Source of the DNA: Paraglomus occultum
Taxonomy: Eukaryota > Glomeromycota > Glomeromycetes > Paraglomerales > Paraglomeraceae
Assembly (NCBI GenBank): GCA_910592205.1
Contig: CAJVPJ010000399.1
Location: 1 to 26,303 of the forward strand
DNA: 26,303 nt
Direction: 5' to 3'
This document shows, piece by piece, positions 1 through 10,846 of the stretch. A model generated the notes under the pieces. It saw only the letters and a list, made by a program, of their open reading frames with translations, searched no databases and was not told the origin of the DNA. Made by a program: the position numbers and the translations under genes. Each line of letters starts with the position of its first letter. Within the stretch, counting starts at the first letter, position 1.

Positions 1-198
1 TGTCTCTTATGCGTTAGCCCGAATCGTGATCGCAAGCCACCCAGTAATATTAGTAAGCCAGGCTCTCGTAAACAATATACCACCGCAACTCGGAGCTACC
101 GAACTATGGCCTAGTGTCTCCCATACTGTCAATATGTCTCTTATGCGTTAGCCCGAATCGTGATCGCAAGCCATCCAGTAATATTAGTAAGCCAGGCT
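1..198. repeat. 64-bp direct repeat, two copies 134 bp apart
   Basis: Positions 1-64 and 135-198 are the same 64-bp sequence, starting TGTCTCTTATGCGTTAGCCC and ending GTAAGCCAGGCT, with a single C/T difference near base 40. The copies lie 134 bp apart and the 70 bp between them are not repeated in the window. Because the first copy starts at base 1, the array may continue to the left. No ORF runs through it. It could be the edge of a minisatellite or a duplicated piece of a mobile element; nothing visible decides which. Confidence 0.9.
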
Positions 199-681
199 GG
201 TAAAACAATAACATCTACGCGCTCAGTCAGCTCATGCTAACACGCAACTCAACAGACTCTACCAGTTATGTTATCACTGCTTGACGGTTGTCTCCCTTTT
301 GTTACTCAGAAGGCGCGGAGCGGGGTGCTTAAGATTAACGTAAGTCGAGTTTAAACACAGTTTGCGTATTTGCTTGGCTCGAGTGAAAACTGTTGCACGT
401 ATAGTAGAACATGGGTCAACATCATGGTAGATGTTATATAAACGTCCCGCGTATTTATCGGTCATGTGAAACTGACGTAAATAGCCGTTTGTTAACATGA
501 CTGATCCGATCTTATTAATACAGGTGCTTAGTTTCATTGGGCACTCATTGGACACTGCCGCTGACGCTGTATCATGCTCAGGAGAACGTCATCAATGCAC
601 ACCGTCGCAAATCAGTTGTGGTAAGGACGTAGATGTGCGATCTTATACAGAACCAAGATTATGAGAAATAACCTGACCAAA
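199..681. other. gene-free stretch, nothing recognised
   Basis: Only short reading frames occur here, including a 93-codon minus-strand frame at 274-555 with no recognisable motif. I see no splice-site pairs linking plausible exons, no RNA gene and no repeat matching elsewhere in the window. Confidence 0.4.
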
Positions 682-1075
682 CTTTTGCTTCCATTGTTTA
701 GATCACCCTTTAAAGCGTCCTGTAATTGCTAAAAGAACGGATGATTGGTAGAGGGTTATGCCCAGTATAGTAATGACGTACCCACAGCTCGTTACTGTAT
801 GCGTCTAACAAAGAAAACTCGACCATGGCGAAAGGGAGCGGCCTGGATAAAGTATTGCACGCCTACAACCACGCAAAAGTGTTTCAGATTTGGAAAACGC
901 GTACGTTACTTGTCAAAGCATATCCGATTTCGTAAAGACTTTTTAACACGCTTTCTGACGCATTTAGACATCACCAATTACTGATGAGCACCAACTAGTA
1001 TCAAAATTCATCATGAAAAGCATCATGAAGAAACAATCTTGCGACTTTGTCCTCAAACTGTGCACCGCGAACGAG
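682..1075. repeat. dispersed repeat family, copy A
   Basis: This segment matches 2408-2762 over most of its length and 2213-2395 in part. Shared landmarks in order are AAAGAACGGATGA, a GGGTTAT(G/T)CCCAGTATA block, AATGACGT(A/G)CCCACAG, a stretch around GTATTGCACGC, GGAAAACGCGTA, TTTTTAACACG and a CTTGC-ACTTT block near the end. The copies differ by many substitutions and small indels, so this is an old family. A 79-codon plus-strand frame (745-984) crosses it but is not kept open in the other copies, so coding is unlikely. I could not place it in a named element class. Confidence 0.75.
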
Positions 1076-2212
1076 TCTTGTTACCTTGTATCAAACGCAG
1101 ATTACCCGTTGAAAAATATTTGATGGGTGGCGATATATACTTTTCTAATACGTTTTGAGTACTGCGGTACTGATAGACGGTTCGTCTGGTTTATTTGTTA
1201 CTTTCCTTATAAATAAAATTAACTCGCTTGTAGAATAGAAAATGAGGAACAACTATGGTGCGATTTTTGAAGTCTTGTACTGTATACGTCAAAAAAGTTT
1301 AGGGTCCGTTACAGTTATCAACCAAATACGTGATTGTCGAGGCATTGTGCAACGCGGTGACATTACCACATTCAGCATTATATTATTATATTTTGTGGAT
1401 AAGCAAGGCTTTTAGCGCATTCCTGAATACGCTCACAGCATGATGGCGTATCCCATATTAGGCAACTAGAGGATTATATAAAAATTAATAGATGCTATCG
1501 AACGCGCGAATCGGAATTAAAGCTTCCTAAAGGATAGCTTTAAAGCGTTCATCTTGCAAAAAGCGATTTTCTATTAACAACAACAGTTACATTATGACAC
1601 TCATTACGGCAAATACTGTAAGCTTTCTGAGTAGACTGGTCAGCTGATAGCGTATCCGTTCGATCTACATGTTCCTCTGTGTGGTAGTGTCGCAGCAGCA
1701 TTCAACGACACGTGGGTTCCTCGAAGCTTTCGTCTCATCTTCGTCCGAAGAATAGAGGATAAGGAAAAATATGCTGAGCCAGTAGAAACCAGCGCAAACC
1801 AGCCCATGAGAAAGCGCTGTGAGACCAGACCCACACAAGCAGTGCAGGTTGTAGTACATCGCATCGCTAAAAGCAAAACGAGCGTGTCATGGCATACATG
1901 CTCTTTTTCCCACACCGGCAGTGAGTGTATGGTGTAGCACTCTCATGAACATATTTCCGAGAATATCCAAAAATACTGGCTTTAAAGCAGAATTAGAAAA
2001 AGTAATTGCCCGAAAGAACCACTACCAATTACTAAATAAAACAGCGGGAAATCGAATTCTTGAATTACAAATAATTGAGTACAAAGAGGGGACCAATGAC
2101 TTGGACTGAAAACAGTCGCGGAGTGTGCAAATACAAGGGTTTATTCTCCCCCTTCCTTGTCTAATCAGTAGACAAATTTTTTTTTAAGTTCTAATCTCGG
2201 ATCAAAATTTGG
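1076..2212. other. gene-free stretch, nothing recognised
   Basis: Several frames of 60-90 codons are present on both strands between 1640 and 2109, but none has a recognisable domain and they overlap antisense to one another. No RNA gene or terminal inverted repeat was seen. Confidence 0.4.
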
Positions 2213-2395
2213 GACTGCAACAGTGAGTAATGACGTACCCACAGCCGAGTTGATGTATGTCTAAAAAAGACTACGATGAAGGGGAAGCGGCTTGAAAAAA
2301 GTATTGCAGCCTGCGAGTATTTCGGATGGGAAAACGCGTACGTAATTTTCGTATGATTTTAATTTGTAAAAGCGTCGTTAAACCGTGAAACGCAG
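2213..2395. repeat. dispersed repeat family, partial copy B
   Basis: This partial copy aligns with the 5' half of copies A and C. It shares TAATGACGTACCCACAG, the GCCGAGTTGATGTATG block (also in C), AAAGTATTGCA, GAGTATTTCGG and GGAAAACGCGTACGTA (also in A). It stops matching soon after the GCGTACG block. Copy C begins directly downstream, so B and C sit head to tail with equivalent points about 240 bp apart. Confidence 0.7.
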
Positions 2396-2407
2396 AACTA
2401 AACAGAT

Positions 2408-2762
2408 CAACTTTTTGCTTCAATGATAAAGAACGGATGAGTGATAAAGGGTTATTCCCAGTATAAGCAATGACGTGCCCACAGCCGAGTTGATGTATGC
2501 GTCTAGCAAGACAACTCAATCATGGTAAAGGGAGAATGACAAAGCATTGCACGCTTACAACCACATAAGAGTATTTCGGGTTTGGAAAACGCGTAGTAAT
2601 TACATTAGTTTGTGAAAAAATCTGATCTCACAAAAAGCTTTTTAACACGTCTTCCGACACATTCAGACACCAGTTATTATTGATTTCAAGTCCCCAGTAT
2701 TATCAGCCATAGAAGAAAGAATCTTGCTACTTTATCTCCAAACTGAGCATTGCGAATGAATG
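2408..2762. repeat. dispersed repeat family, copy C
   Basis: This copy aligns with copy A from the CTTTTTGCTTC block through AAAGAACGGATGA, CCCAGTATA, CCCACAG, GTATGCGTCTA, GCATTGCACGC, TACAACCACA, GGAAAACGCGTA, TTTTTAACACG and AATCTTGC to GCGAATGA. It and copy A are the longest versions, so about 350-390 bp is a lower bound for the unit. No long terminal inverted repeats are visible at its ends. Confidence 0.75.
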
Positions 2763-3183
2763 ACAACAGTAATAGGATGTTAAATAAATTATAGGTTTCC
2801 ATTAAAGTTACAGGGTTATTGTAGTCCGGTGTCTCAATACTAGTTATTATTTTCTAGCACATATAGAAGAGATCGCTTCGACTTTGTTGTGCAGACAATA
2901 TAAAAAGTTCAGACTTATTATTATGGTTTGTGATCCAATCGATGCAGAGATTAAGATTGGTAGGCCTCAATTAGAATTGTACCTCCCCCTTTTTTGCGGG
3001 GATGCAGAAAAGTCCATTTATGGTTGGTGTATGTAGAGCTTTGTGTGACATTCGAATTATAATGAAACGTGATCTATACTTTCCCTTACAATATTCCAAA
3101 AAAAAAAATTGTTGTCGCTTTTTCGCTTGCCTGTCAATCGTTTTTCCCCTTCCTCTTGTAATATCGCAGAACCCTTCTCCAAA

Positions 3184-5025
3184 ATGAAGCAATCAAATAA
3201 ATTAGAAACGTATGGAAATGAAGTTACCATGAACATGAACAACATTCTGTACCAGAATATTCAGGCATCTCCTTACTTTAAGCAGTTGTAGTAAGTACTT
3301 AATTTCGAAGGTCATTGATTAAATCTAAGATCACTTATAAGATTTATATCTATATTGCCTGTCTAAAGCGAAAAGAAGACGTACCACGAAGTTATTGACG
3401 AGATTTACAATCATGGTAAAGATGGAGAATTTGCCTCTCTTTAAACGTTCATCCTTATCCCCTCATTAGTCTAACATACTTTGCTCTCTCACTCACAGTC
3501 GAGTCTCTCGGTAAATTCTTTCACATAAGGATTTGGAGGTTTTTGCAACAAAAATTTTGCTTTTACCTATCATGGATGGTAATGAGAGTCAACACCTAAA
3601 TCTTTAATGTTCCTTTCTCCCAGAACCATTTCTTAAGGGCACAACAGCTTCGACAGCCTTTTGTTTATTATACAAGCTATGGACATTGAGATTGTCCGTT
3701 AAACAAGTTAAAGGCTTGATTGATCACACAGATTCTCCGTACGTATGTTGCATCTGATCCAATTGTGCCTACCGAACTGCTTTTTGCATTTTTAACAATA
3801 ATACAGAAGCAAAATGCAGCGATTTAACACTTTTAATATCAAACCGTTTGCAGCCACATAAGAGCCTTGGGGTTTCTATATCTTCGTTATGTTTGCAAAC
3901 CGGCAGACCTCTGGTCGTGGTTTGAGCCGTATTTGGATGATGAAGAAGAGATTCAAATACAAGGCGGATCTAGGCCAGTCATCATGTATGTATGTTCTAT
4001 GGGGCAATACCAGTTTCTCTAATTCTTTAACAGTGAGTCTATTATTAGTTGTGAAAACAGTCGTCTTTTCTGTTACTTCCGGAGATTGCTACATTATTGC
4101 TTATCTACAACGGAACTATTTCCTGATCGTATCTTGCAGAACTATTGGAAAGGTGGCCCGTCAGTTATTATTAGAAAATAAATGGCTTGGAACCATATTA
4201 CCTCGCATTCCAGTTCCCATTGCTCGTGAAATTGAGCAGAAGATCAAGGAACAGACTAAACCTCTTCCAACTCCTCAAGGGTAAGCATCCTGTATGTGGA
4301 TTATTATTGCGCTGTTTCATAAATTCTCCCCTTTGAGTTTGTTTGCCAGTTCCTTGTGAAGGCACTTTTGTTTTGTTCCATGTGATTTCGACCTCCATCA
4401 GATTATGAGACATCACAAGTGAGTGTGTCATTAGGGACGAAATTCCCGTAATGAGGTAGAACGCAAGAACCAGAGATCGTATGATTCTGTAATTATGTAA
4501 TTCCTTTTTTTTCTTGTTCTTATCATCATCTTCTTTTGCATATTAACATCAACATTTGCATTCGATATCTTAAGGATGTTTTTGTCTAGACACTGGTACT
4601 AATTGTATTGACTATTTTTTCTACCCATATACATTTTTGGTAGGCGGCAATCCCCATCATACGACAACGGGCGTCGCGACTCACCAGAGCTTAATGGTCG
4701 ATATAGTTATAGTCGTAGTCGCAGCCGAAGTCGTAGCAGTCGCAGCCGTACTCGTAGTCGTGAACGATCTTCGCGATCACATCGACATCGCGATTATGAA
4801 TATCGCCGAGACAGATATCGTGAGAAGAGGAGTAAGAGCAGAGACAGAGATAGAAGTGGAGATAGAAGTAGGGATAGACATAGAAGAAGAAGAAGTTATA
4901 GCCGAGACAGGAGAGATAGAAACCATGAGCGCCGGGGGAGTCATGATTATGAAAGGAAAAGAAGATATGACGATGATCGAGAATCCGATCGAAGAAGGAG
5001 CCGGAGTCCTCGAAAGGATGTATAG
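3184..5025 (+). CDS. PRP38B-like pre-mRNA-splicing factor with RS tail
   Basis: This is a PRP38-family protein; the family acts in the spliceosome at the activation step. My gene model has seven exons: 3184-3290, 3369-3415, 3499-3510, 3624-3738, 3854-3985, 4140-4280 and 4644-5025. All introns are GT...AG, and the total is 936 nt (311 aa plus stop), in frame throughout. The N-terminus (GNEVTMNMNNILYQNI, SPYFKQLYEKKTYHEVIDEI) matches the PRP38B type rather than PRP38A. Further family blocks are EPFLKGTTASTAFCLLYKLW, GLIDHTDSPHIRALGFLYLR, PADLWSWFEPYLDDEEE and KWLGTILPRIPVPIARE. The PRP38 domain fills about residues 8-180. Residues 185-311 form an arginine/serine-rich tail ending SRSPRKDV, typical of SR-type splicing proteins. 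Exon 3 is only 12 nt. A pyrimidine-rich tract lies just upstream (about 3115-3165). The exon 4/5 junction was set by protein fit, because two nearby GT donors exist. I am confident of the family and of most exon borders. Confidence 0.93.
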
Positions 5026-5226
5026 ATTGTAATTAATAGTCGAGGGAGAAAAGAAGAGTTGCGTAGTAGATAATATCAACGTTTTACATAAAAAATCGGA
5101 TTTGTTTTTCTCTTCTTTTACTTTGAAATCGAACATACATCTTGATTATTCCAAGACAGACATCTAAATGCTGCCACTTTGATTACCTTGCTATTAGCAA
5201 GTTATTTTCGGTAACATTTTCCCCAT

Positions 5227-5484
5227 ATGTTTTATTATGTGATTACAGCCGTGATGTATAGCATACTCTCTTTGCCTGCCCATCGTCGATGGTTTTTTAG
5301 CGATCTTTTGTATTCTCTCCCGCCGGCAACATGGCAAAAATTTCTTAATTGCCTCTATACTTTACATATTCTGAAGAAAAGTTTATTTCACAAAGGAACG
5401 TTTAATCTCACACGCGTAGAATCATTGGTACGGGATTCGGATGCTCTCAGACGTTCGCAACTTGAAGATTTAATGGGAAATTGA
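5227..5484 (+). CDS. unrecognised short ORF (85 aa)
   Basis: An ATG-started frame of 85 codons lies about 200 bp after the PRP38B stop on the same strand. Its C-terminal half (for example HKGTFNLTRVESLVRDSDAL, RRSQLEDLMGN) has a coding-like composition, and the N-terminus is hydrophobic and aromatic. The sequence TGATTACAG at 5246-5254 could be a splice acceptor, in which case this would be a last exon and the true start would lie upstream. A second in-frame ATG follows just after that AG. No family was recognised. It could also be a chance frame in a 3' flank. Confidence 0.35.
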   Translation: MFYYVITAVMYSILSLPAHRRWFFSDLLYSLPPATWQKFLNCLYTLHILKKSLFHKGTFNLTRVESLVRDSDALRRSQLEDLMGN

Positions 5485-5933
5485 GTAATTTCAACATGGT
5501 AACAAATTTGAATGACTTGTCTGTCTGTAACCTCCATTACTGCGCTGATGATTCCACCCGAGAATGAAATTTCTTTTTACAGCAAAAGAACGTTCAACAT
5601 GTTGTTACATTCAGCTCTTACATTGGCGGACCCCAGTCGCGCGTTATATTTCCATCAATAATAACAGATGCATGCCAATTTATTGACTCCGTATGATATT
5701 TATTATGCCTTACATTTCTCACTGCAAGCAACCCGATTTCGATCGGAGAACGTAAATTCATAGACTCTGTCGGCAGATCAACTATATTTTGGACGAATCA
5801 TAGGGAGGGCAAGCGACTGCTGCGAGCAACACCCGAATCTACTTTCTCACCAACAACCTATTTATCCCATCTCGCGACCCGTAAAAGTATTAGCATCCAA
5901 ATTCGTTCTCTTTGTATATATTAGTACATTAAA
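5485..5933. other. intergenic region, nothing recognised
   Basis: This spacer separates the plus-strand short ORF from the 3' end of the minus-strand sterol oxidase gene, so it should contain both 3' flanks. I see no long frame, repeat or RNA gene. Confidence 0.4.
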
Positions 5934-7186
5934 TTAATTGTCTTTCTTTTCAGCAGCAACTTTTAGTCGTTCCTCTCTCTTTTTCCTGTATTCTTTATAT
6001 CTATCATCAGTGCCCATCATATAATCCCACCACCGGAACGAAGTAGAGTAACAATTGACAAAAGCCATGTGGTGATAATCATGATGTTCTGCGCCAGCCC
6101 AGAATGGAATAAAATGACGAAGAGACCAAGGGAAATCTAAACATGAAATAAAGCATGTATAAGTTTGTACAACAACTATACTGCTTGAGCGAACGCGTAA
6201 CGCGATCAGCAGAGTCCGATGAATAGACATGAAAATCAAGAAACATACCGTATCCTGAATGCGCATCAATAGCTTGGAATAGACGTAGTGTGATCCACAA
6301 CATGACAGTGATCATATGAAGATCATGCGTTGCTGCAACCCAGAGCAAAGGGCCTCCGATGGTACCCATGCCTAATATCAGAACCTCTACGGGATGAGCG
6401 TACTCAGCGGCCTATTCGATAAATATAAAGATGCGTAACTCACTGAGTAATAGAGACATTTTTGGATCGCGTATATCCACCGACGAGACATGAAATAGTA
6501 ACAATTAATTACCAGACCGAAAGGTGCGGAATATTCGTGATGCTGCTTGTGGATGTTTCTGTAGAATGATCCATAATGCAACAACCGATGGAACCAGTAG
6601 TGAAACGCATCTTCAAACACGAAAAAGAATGCAACTTGATATGCGATTTTCTGCCAGGTAGGGAAAGGAACAACCACGATATCCATTCCAAAAAATGTAG
6701 CAAACGGGTGAAATGCAGCAATTAAAGGAAGTTCGTAAATAAAGTGACTAAACAGAACTGCCTTCGTGCATTTCCATTGTTCTGCGGCGGTGTTGACTTT
6801 GTTCTAGAAAAATGTGTATTAACGGAACGTAAGCATTAAAGTGAACTTTAAATCGCAAGATAGTGCCTAACATTATGCTTAGATATGTGATATTTCTTAG
6901 CCTTAACAGCTGATTTGTATCCTCTCTTTGCGAACGTCCTTCATATATATAAGAAAAAAAAAATAAACATACTGGCTGAAGTTTATATTTCTGTAGCGCT
7001 GGAATGTAGTCGGCAATTAAGTACGGCACACAACGTCCGAAATAGACGATTTCATGCATCAGAAATGATATGAGCGCCGTGGCAAAGACATCATTTTGGA
7101 AATAGTCAAACCAAGAGACCCACGCTCTCTCAAAAATGTTGAGACTAGCATACGAAGTCAAAGTCGTGCTCGTAACGTTGAAAGAC
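5934..7186 (-). CDS. ERG25: C4-methylsterol oxidase (ERG25/SMO family)
   Basis: This is a membrane di-iron oxygenase that oxidises the C-4 methyl groups of sterol intermediates in the ER during ergosterol-type synthesis. Exons in reading order are about 7186-6973, 6803-6513, 6411-6249 and 6136-5934. Introns are GT...AG and the frame is kept, giving 289 aa, close to the usual family length of about 290-310. All three histidine boxes are present: HYWFH (about residues 139-143), HKQHH (156-160) and HDYHH (241-245). Other family blocks are [38 protein letters not shown] and AHSGYDFPW. Several hydrophobic segments span residues 25-165 and 175-215. The protein ends KKDN, which fits a KKXX ER-retrieval signal. 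No in-frame ATG precedes the first exon; a TTAG acceptor at about 7187-7190 suggests a short upstream exon that I could not locate. I infer that only a few N-terminal residues are missing. Confidence 0.93.
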
Positions 7187-9101
7187 CTAAGTTGACGTAG
7201 TTTTTTTAGTTCATACTATATTCTTGAACGGATGAAAAGGCATCGTATGACCTACTATCAAAAAATCCTCACATTATGTTGTTACTTGGGGGAATCGTTC
7301 TCGTTTCTTGATAGCAGACCAAGAGAATTGTGCTATCAAATCGTATGATTGATGGCTAGGTAGGGATGCAAATAGTATTATTATTTTTTTGGCGTCGTGT
7401 GGGTACATCTGTGAACAATTATAGAAGTTGTTGGGGTACAACTATCTTGGATATCGTTTTGTGTTGGTCGGGGGCAAGTCCTGAGACAGGCAGAGAACAT
7501 TGATCAATTATAAAGTTTAGATATTGTTATCAAACCAAGTGTCACGATCAAGTGTACGATCAGTTAAAAATGAAAATTCAGGGGTTAAATGTCACCGTCG
7601 AGACCAACTGATTGGCCAACTTTTTTCACATGGTAAAATCACACCATAATGGTTTATACCCCCCTCCCCATGCTAAAACGAAGATAGAAATGGGCGACCA
7701 ACCAGACTACGGAGAATTCAAGTTACACGCTGTTTATTCAATACATACTTGGTACGATTTGATTTACGGAGCATGTGAAAATAATTTTTCTTTTTTGTCT
7801 GCCAATACATCTGTACTTAAAGACAAAATAAAAAGACGTTATGTTAACACACGGATTATCATCCACTAATGTTATGAAAATATCGCATCTTTGTTTGCAG
7901 AAATTCATACTCTCCACAATTCTGCGGACAATCGCTGATGTATTACTTATTTTCTCGATTTAACCTTACTCGTTCCCCCCACGAACACTTTTGGATAAGG
8001 AAGACAAGCTTCCAAGCTGGTTGTCCAGTTAGAAGTTGCTCAAAATGTAACACAATAACATTAGCAGACTTTCCCAACTTTTACGATAATGCAGTAATGC
8101 AGGTCCCCAGTTACACCACAGTTAATAAAGTATCTCCCAAATATTTATACCCACGTTTCCGAGTAAGCCATACAGTCTAGTTATCAAGGCTAGTCTGGTA
8201 CATATATTAATGCCTATCAACATCCAGCGACCCTATCCGTGGGCTGGTTAACGATGTGTGTCTATTAAACAGATAATTTCCAGCCGAAGAAGTTGCGTAA
8301 AAAATCTAGAATTGTGTTACGTTACAAAACTTTTGGTTCATAGCACTAGAATCCCGCTTTATCTTATACTTTTAACCGACTTTTTAGGCACTCACTATTG
8401 CAGTTTTATTAACATCGTCAGTCTCTCCATCGTGTTCTCGTCACTTGTAAAAAGCTCAAAATATTGTAAAGACAAATACCCCAACTCATTCACGATCTGA
8501 TATTTGTAACAATAACATCACGTGAATCACTTAGGGAAATAAATTTACTAGAGCGGAACTCACAGATTGCAAAAGACGAGATTGTATTTATGGTAGTTGT
8601 ACTGTATTGAAATGGCTTGTCTTCAAGTTTGCGTTTTTCAACAAAACGCTTCAAACCATCGGCATGTATTGCTCCCTCCAAACCAGATGTACTATTCTGT
8701 TATATATATATGAAACACGTACACACATGGAAAACCCCTTAGAAACTTATTGTGATTAGTATCGTATGTAACCATGCTATGGATTGTTTAAGTCAATGAG
8801 CAAAGTAAGACTCTTGAAACACTGATATTATGCATATACGGATTAATTATATGTATGTATCGTAAATTTAGCAGACAGCGCGTCTTCAACGTGAGACGAA
8901 TCATGTTACTAAGAAACCAAATCAAGACTGGAACTTGATGGTGCATTACATGTCGAACGTATTGACATCGACCAGAAAATCTTCCTTGTACTTATAAACC
9001 TTATTACGAACAACTAAATATATTCCCGAAAGGTGATAGTGGATTCGAGTACTGAAAACATGAGCTAGTGGCACAATATCAATAAATTTATGCACTCGTT
9101 A
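7187..9101. other. gene-poor region upstream of ERG25
   Basis: This stretch should contain the promoter and the missing first exon of the minus-strand sterol oxidase gene. One candidate start is an ATG on the minus strand near 7403-7405, followed by about 40 open codons and a GTAACA donor, but it has no family support. Plus-strand frames at 7612-7869, 7938-8180 and 8258-8500 show no recognisable motifs. An inverted CCAAT (ATTGG) lies near 7611. I see no RNA gene. Confidence 0.35.
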
Positions 9102-9287
9102 CAGTCAAAGCTGGTTATAACGAATTCGACGGGACCAGAGAAAATATTCTTTATAACCAGAAATTCCTTATAACGAAGGTCACATTTTATAGCTAAGATT
9201 ATGACTATTTATAATTGGCTTAGAGAAAATCTTCGTTATAAACAGATCTTCGTTATAACCGAAGTTCGTTATAGCCAGCTTTGACTG
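9102..9287. mobile_element. 186-bp MITE with TA target duplication
   Basis: The element begins CAGTCAAAGCTGGTTATAAC and ends with the inverted equivalent; the reverse complement of the right end reads CAGTCAAAGCTGGCTATAAC. The terminal inverted repeats extend over about 24 bp with one or two mismatches. It is flanked on both sides by TA (9100-9101 and 9288-9289), the target duplication expected for Tc1/mariner/pogo-type transposition. Inside, TTCGTTATAA or its complement recurs several times, suggesting internal binding sites. There is no coding capacity, so it would need a transposase supplied from elsewhere. Confidence 0.92.
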
Positions 9288-10846
9288 TATATTAGAAAAA
9301 TGTGCATATCAACTGTATTTGGATATTATTATCTTAGATTGTAACATATAAGCTTTATTCTATCAACATGCTTAAAAAGTGTGCGGGATTATTTCGACGT
9401 AACCAATCATAAAGATTATGTCGGCTTTATATAGTTAGCAGCTGCAGCAATCGTATTGTTTTCCTTAATTTTCTGTTCAGCAGTAGATTGTTAGAAAGTC
9501 TATGATAATGACAATTCTGTATAGTCACAATCTGGGAAACAACTCAGTTTGCCGCAAAAGTATTGTAGTAATTATTCTCGTTTGCATTTGAATTTAATCA
9601 AGTCTAATGCTAATTCTTGCCAGAATACACGGTATAGGAAAAATTATACATTAGATTTTGTTCCAAAACTCTTACACGATATAGATCATTATTGCAAAGT
9701 CAAGATATTTACATTGTTTCGAATCTCGAGTTTTTTTCATAACGCTTGCAAATACTGTATGTTGCTCTCACCGAAACCTATGAAATGTAAACATTACGTA
9801 TAAATGTTATGGGTATGCACTTGTATTTCGGTATTGACGGCAACGCCTGACGCATGTGTTATAAAAACGTAGCGGCATTACACTCGTTCTTTGACTAAAC
9901 TCTACCAACACGTTCATACTCGACTGAACAAATAGGGGATGAATAAAATGGGTTTTTATTACTAAATGTGTTTGTGACTAACGTTTTGATCCAGCGTAAC
10001 GAGATGCTCTATAATAGTAGTCAGAACTGCTTCAGATTAAATATATACGCTGATTATTAAAATCTTCAAATTTGCAAAACGGTTTATTGTGAGTAGGCAT
10101 AACGAAATTAAGTACATTCTCCAATATAACTTGGGCTTTCCATAAATTAGGTTATCAAGCTACGCGAAAAGCATTTTCCGCTTGCTCTGCTTTGTAGAAC
10201 ATATACAGCACGTTCATTTTACCTGGGGCCACAGAACGTGAATATCATATGATACAAGCACGAAATTTAGCATACAAATAGCGAGTATTGATTTTCGGTT
10301 GAGATATTAAACCGTTAAAGCTTTTCACAAGTTGTACCCGCACTGTCTTAAAACTTGACACAACGCACTACTTATTTACCAATAATTAGCATGTGATTAT
10401 TCCTGCAACTGTTAAGTTTTCTTCTGCATAAACATGTCAGCATAGACTGGCTCCGCATGTCTTTTCATATGCGAACTTACGTTCCATCATGTAAAACAGG
10501 CATGTTTGTTAAACACAATTAGGAAGTTTCTAGAATTTTATTATTATGCACATCGTAACCAATGATAACATAGTCCATTGCCTAATAAAGAACACGAAAC
10601 TGCACCCTTGACCCAATCGCTCATTGTTATACATTTGTTTTGTCGGGTCTTTGTTGTTTCAGGAAACAACGTACTCGAGCATATTACAATAGTGCTTGTT
10701 AATGAACCGAATTTTTATTACTAATTTATATGCTCTAAGGGGAAAGCACAATATTGACAAAGCTAAAAATAATTGCAAGAAATGTTATATTTATTATTAA
10801 CAGCCCAAACGTTTATTATTATTGGTTAACTGCAAATTATGAATAG
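9288..10846. other. gene-free AT-rich region
   Basis: Only short frames occur (for example 9549-9803, plus strand) and none shows a recognisable domain. A GTTTCAG near 10655-10662 followed by about ten open codons could be a splice acceptor and exon for the candidate gene that follows, but the support is poor. Confidence 0.35.

Noticed and set aside
4637-5032. 131-codon plus-strand frame rich in Val/Ile/Glu
   Set aside because: It is out of frame with the RS-tail exon; the correct frame gives SR/RS dipeptides that continue the PRP38B protein in phase.
4777-5136. 119-codon minus-strand frame
   Set aside because: Antisense shadow of the RS-rich last exon of the PRP38B-like gene.
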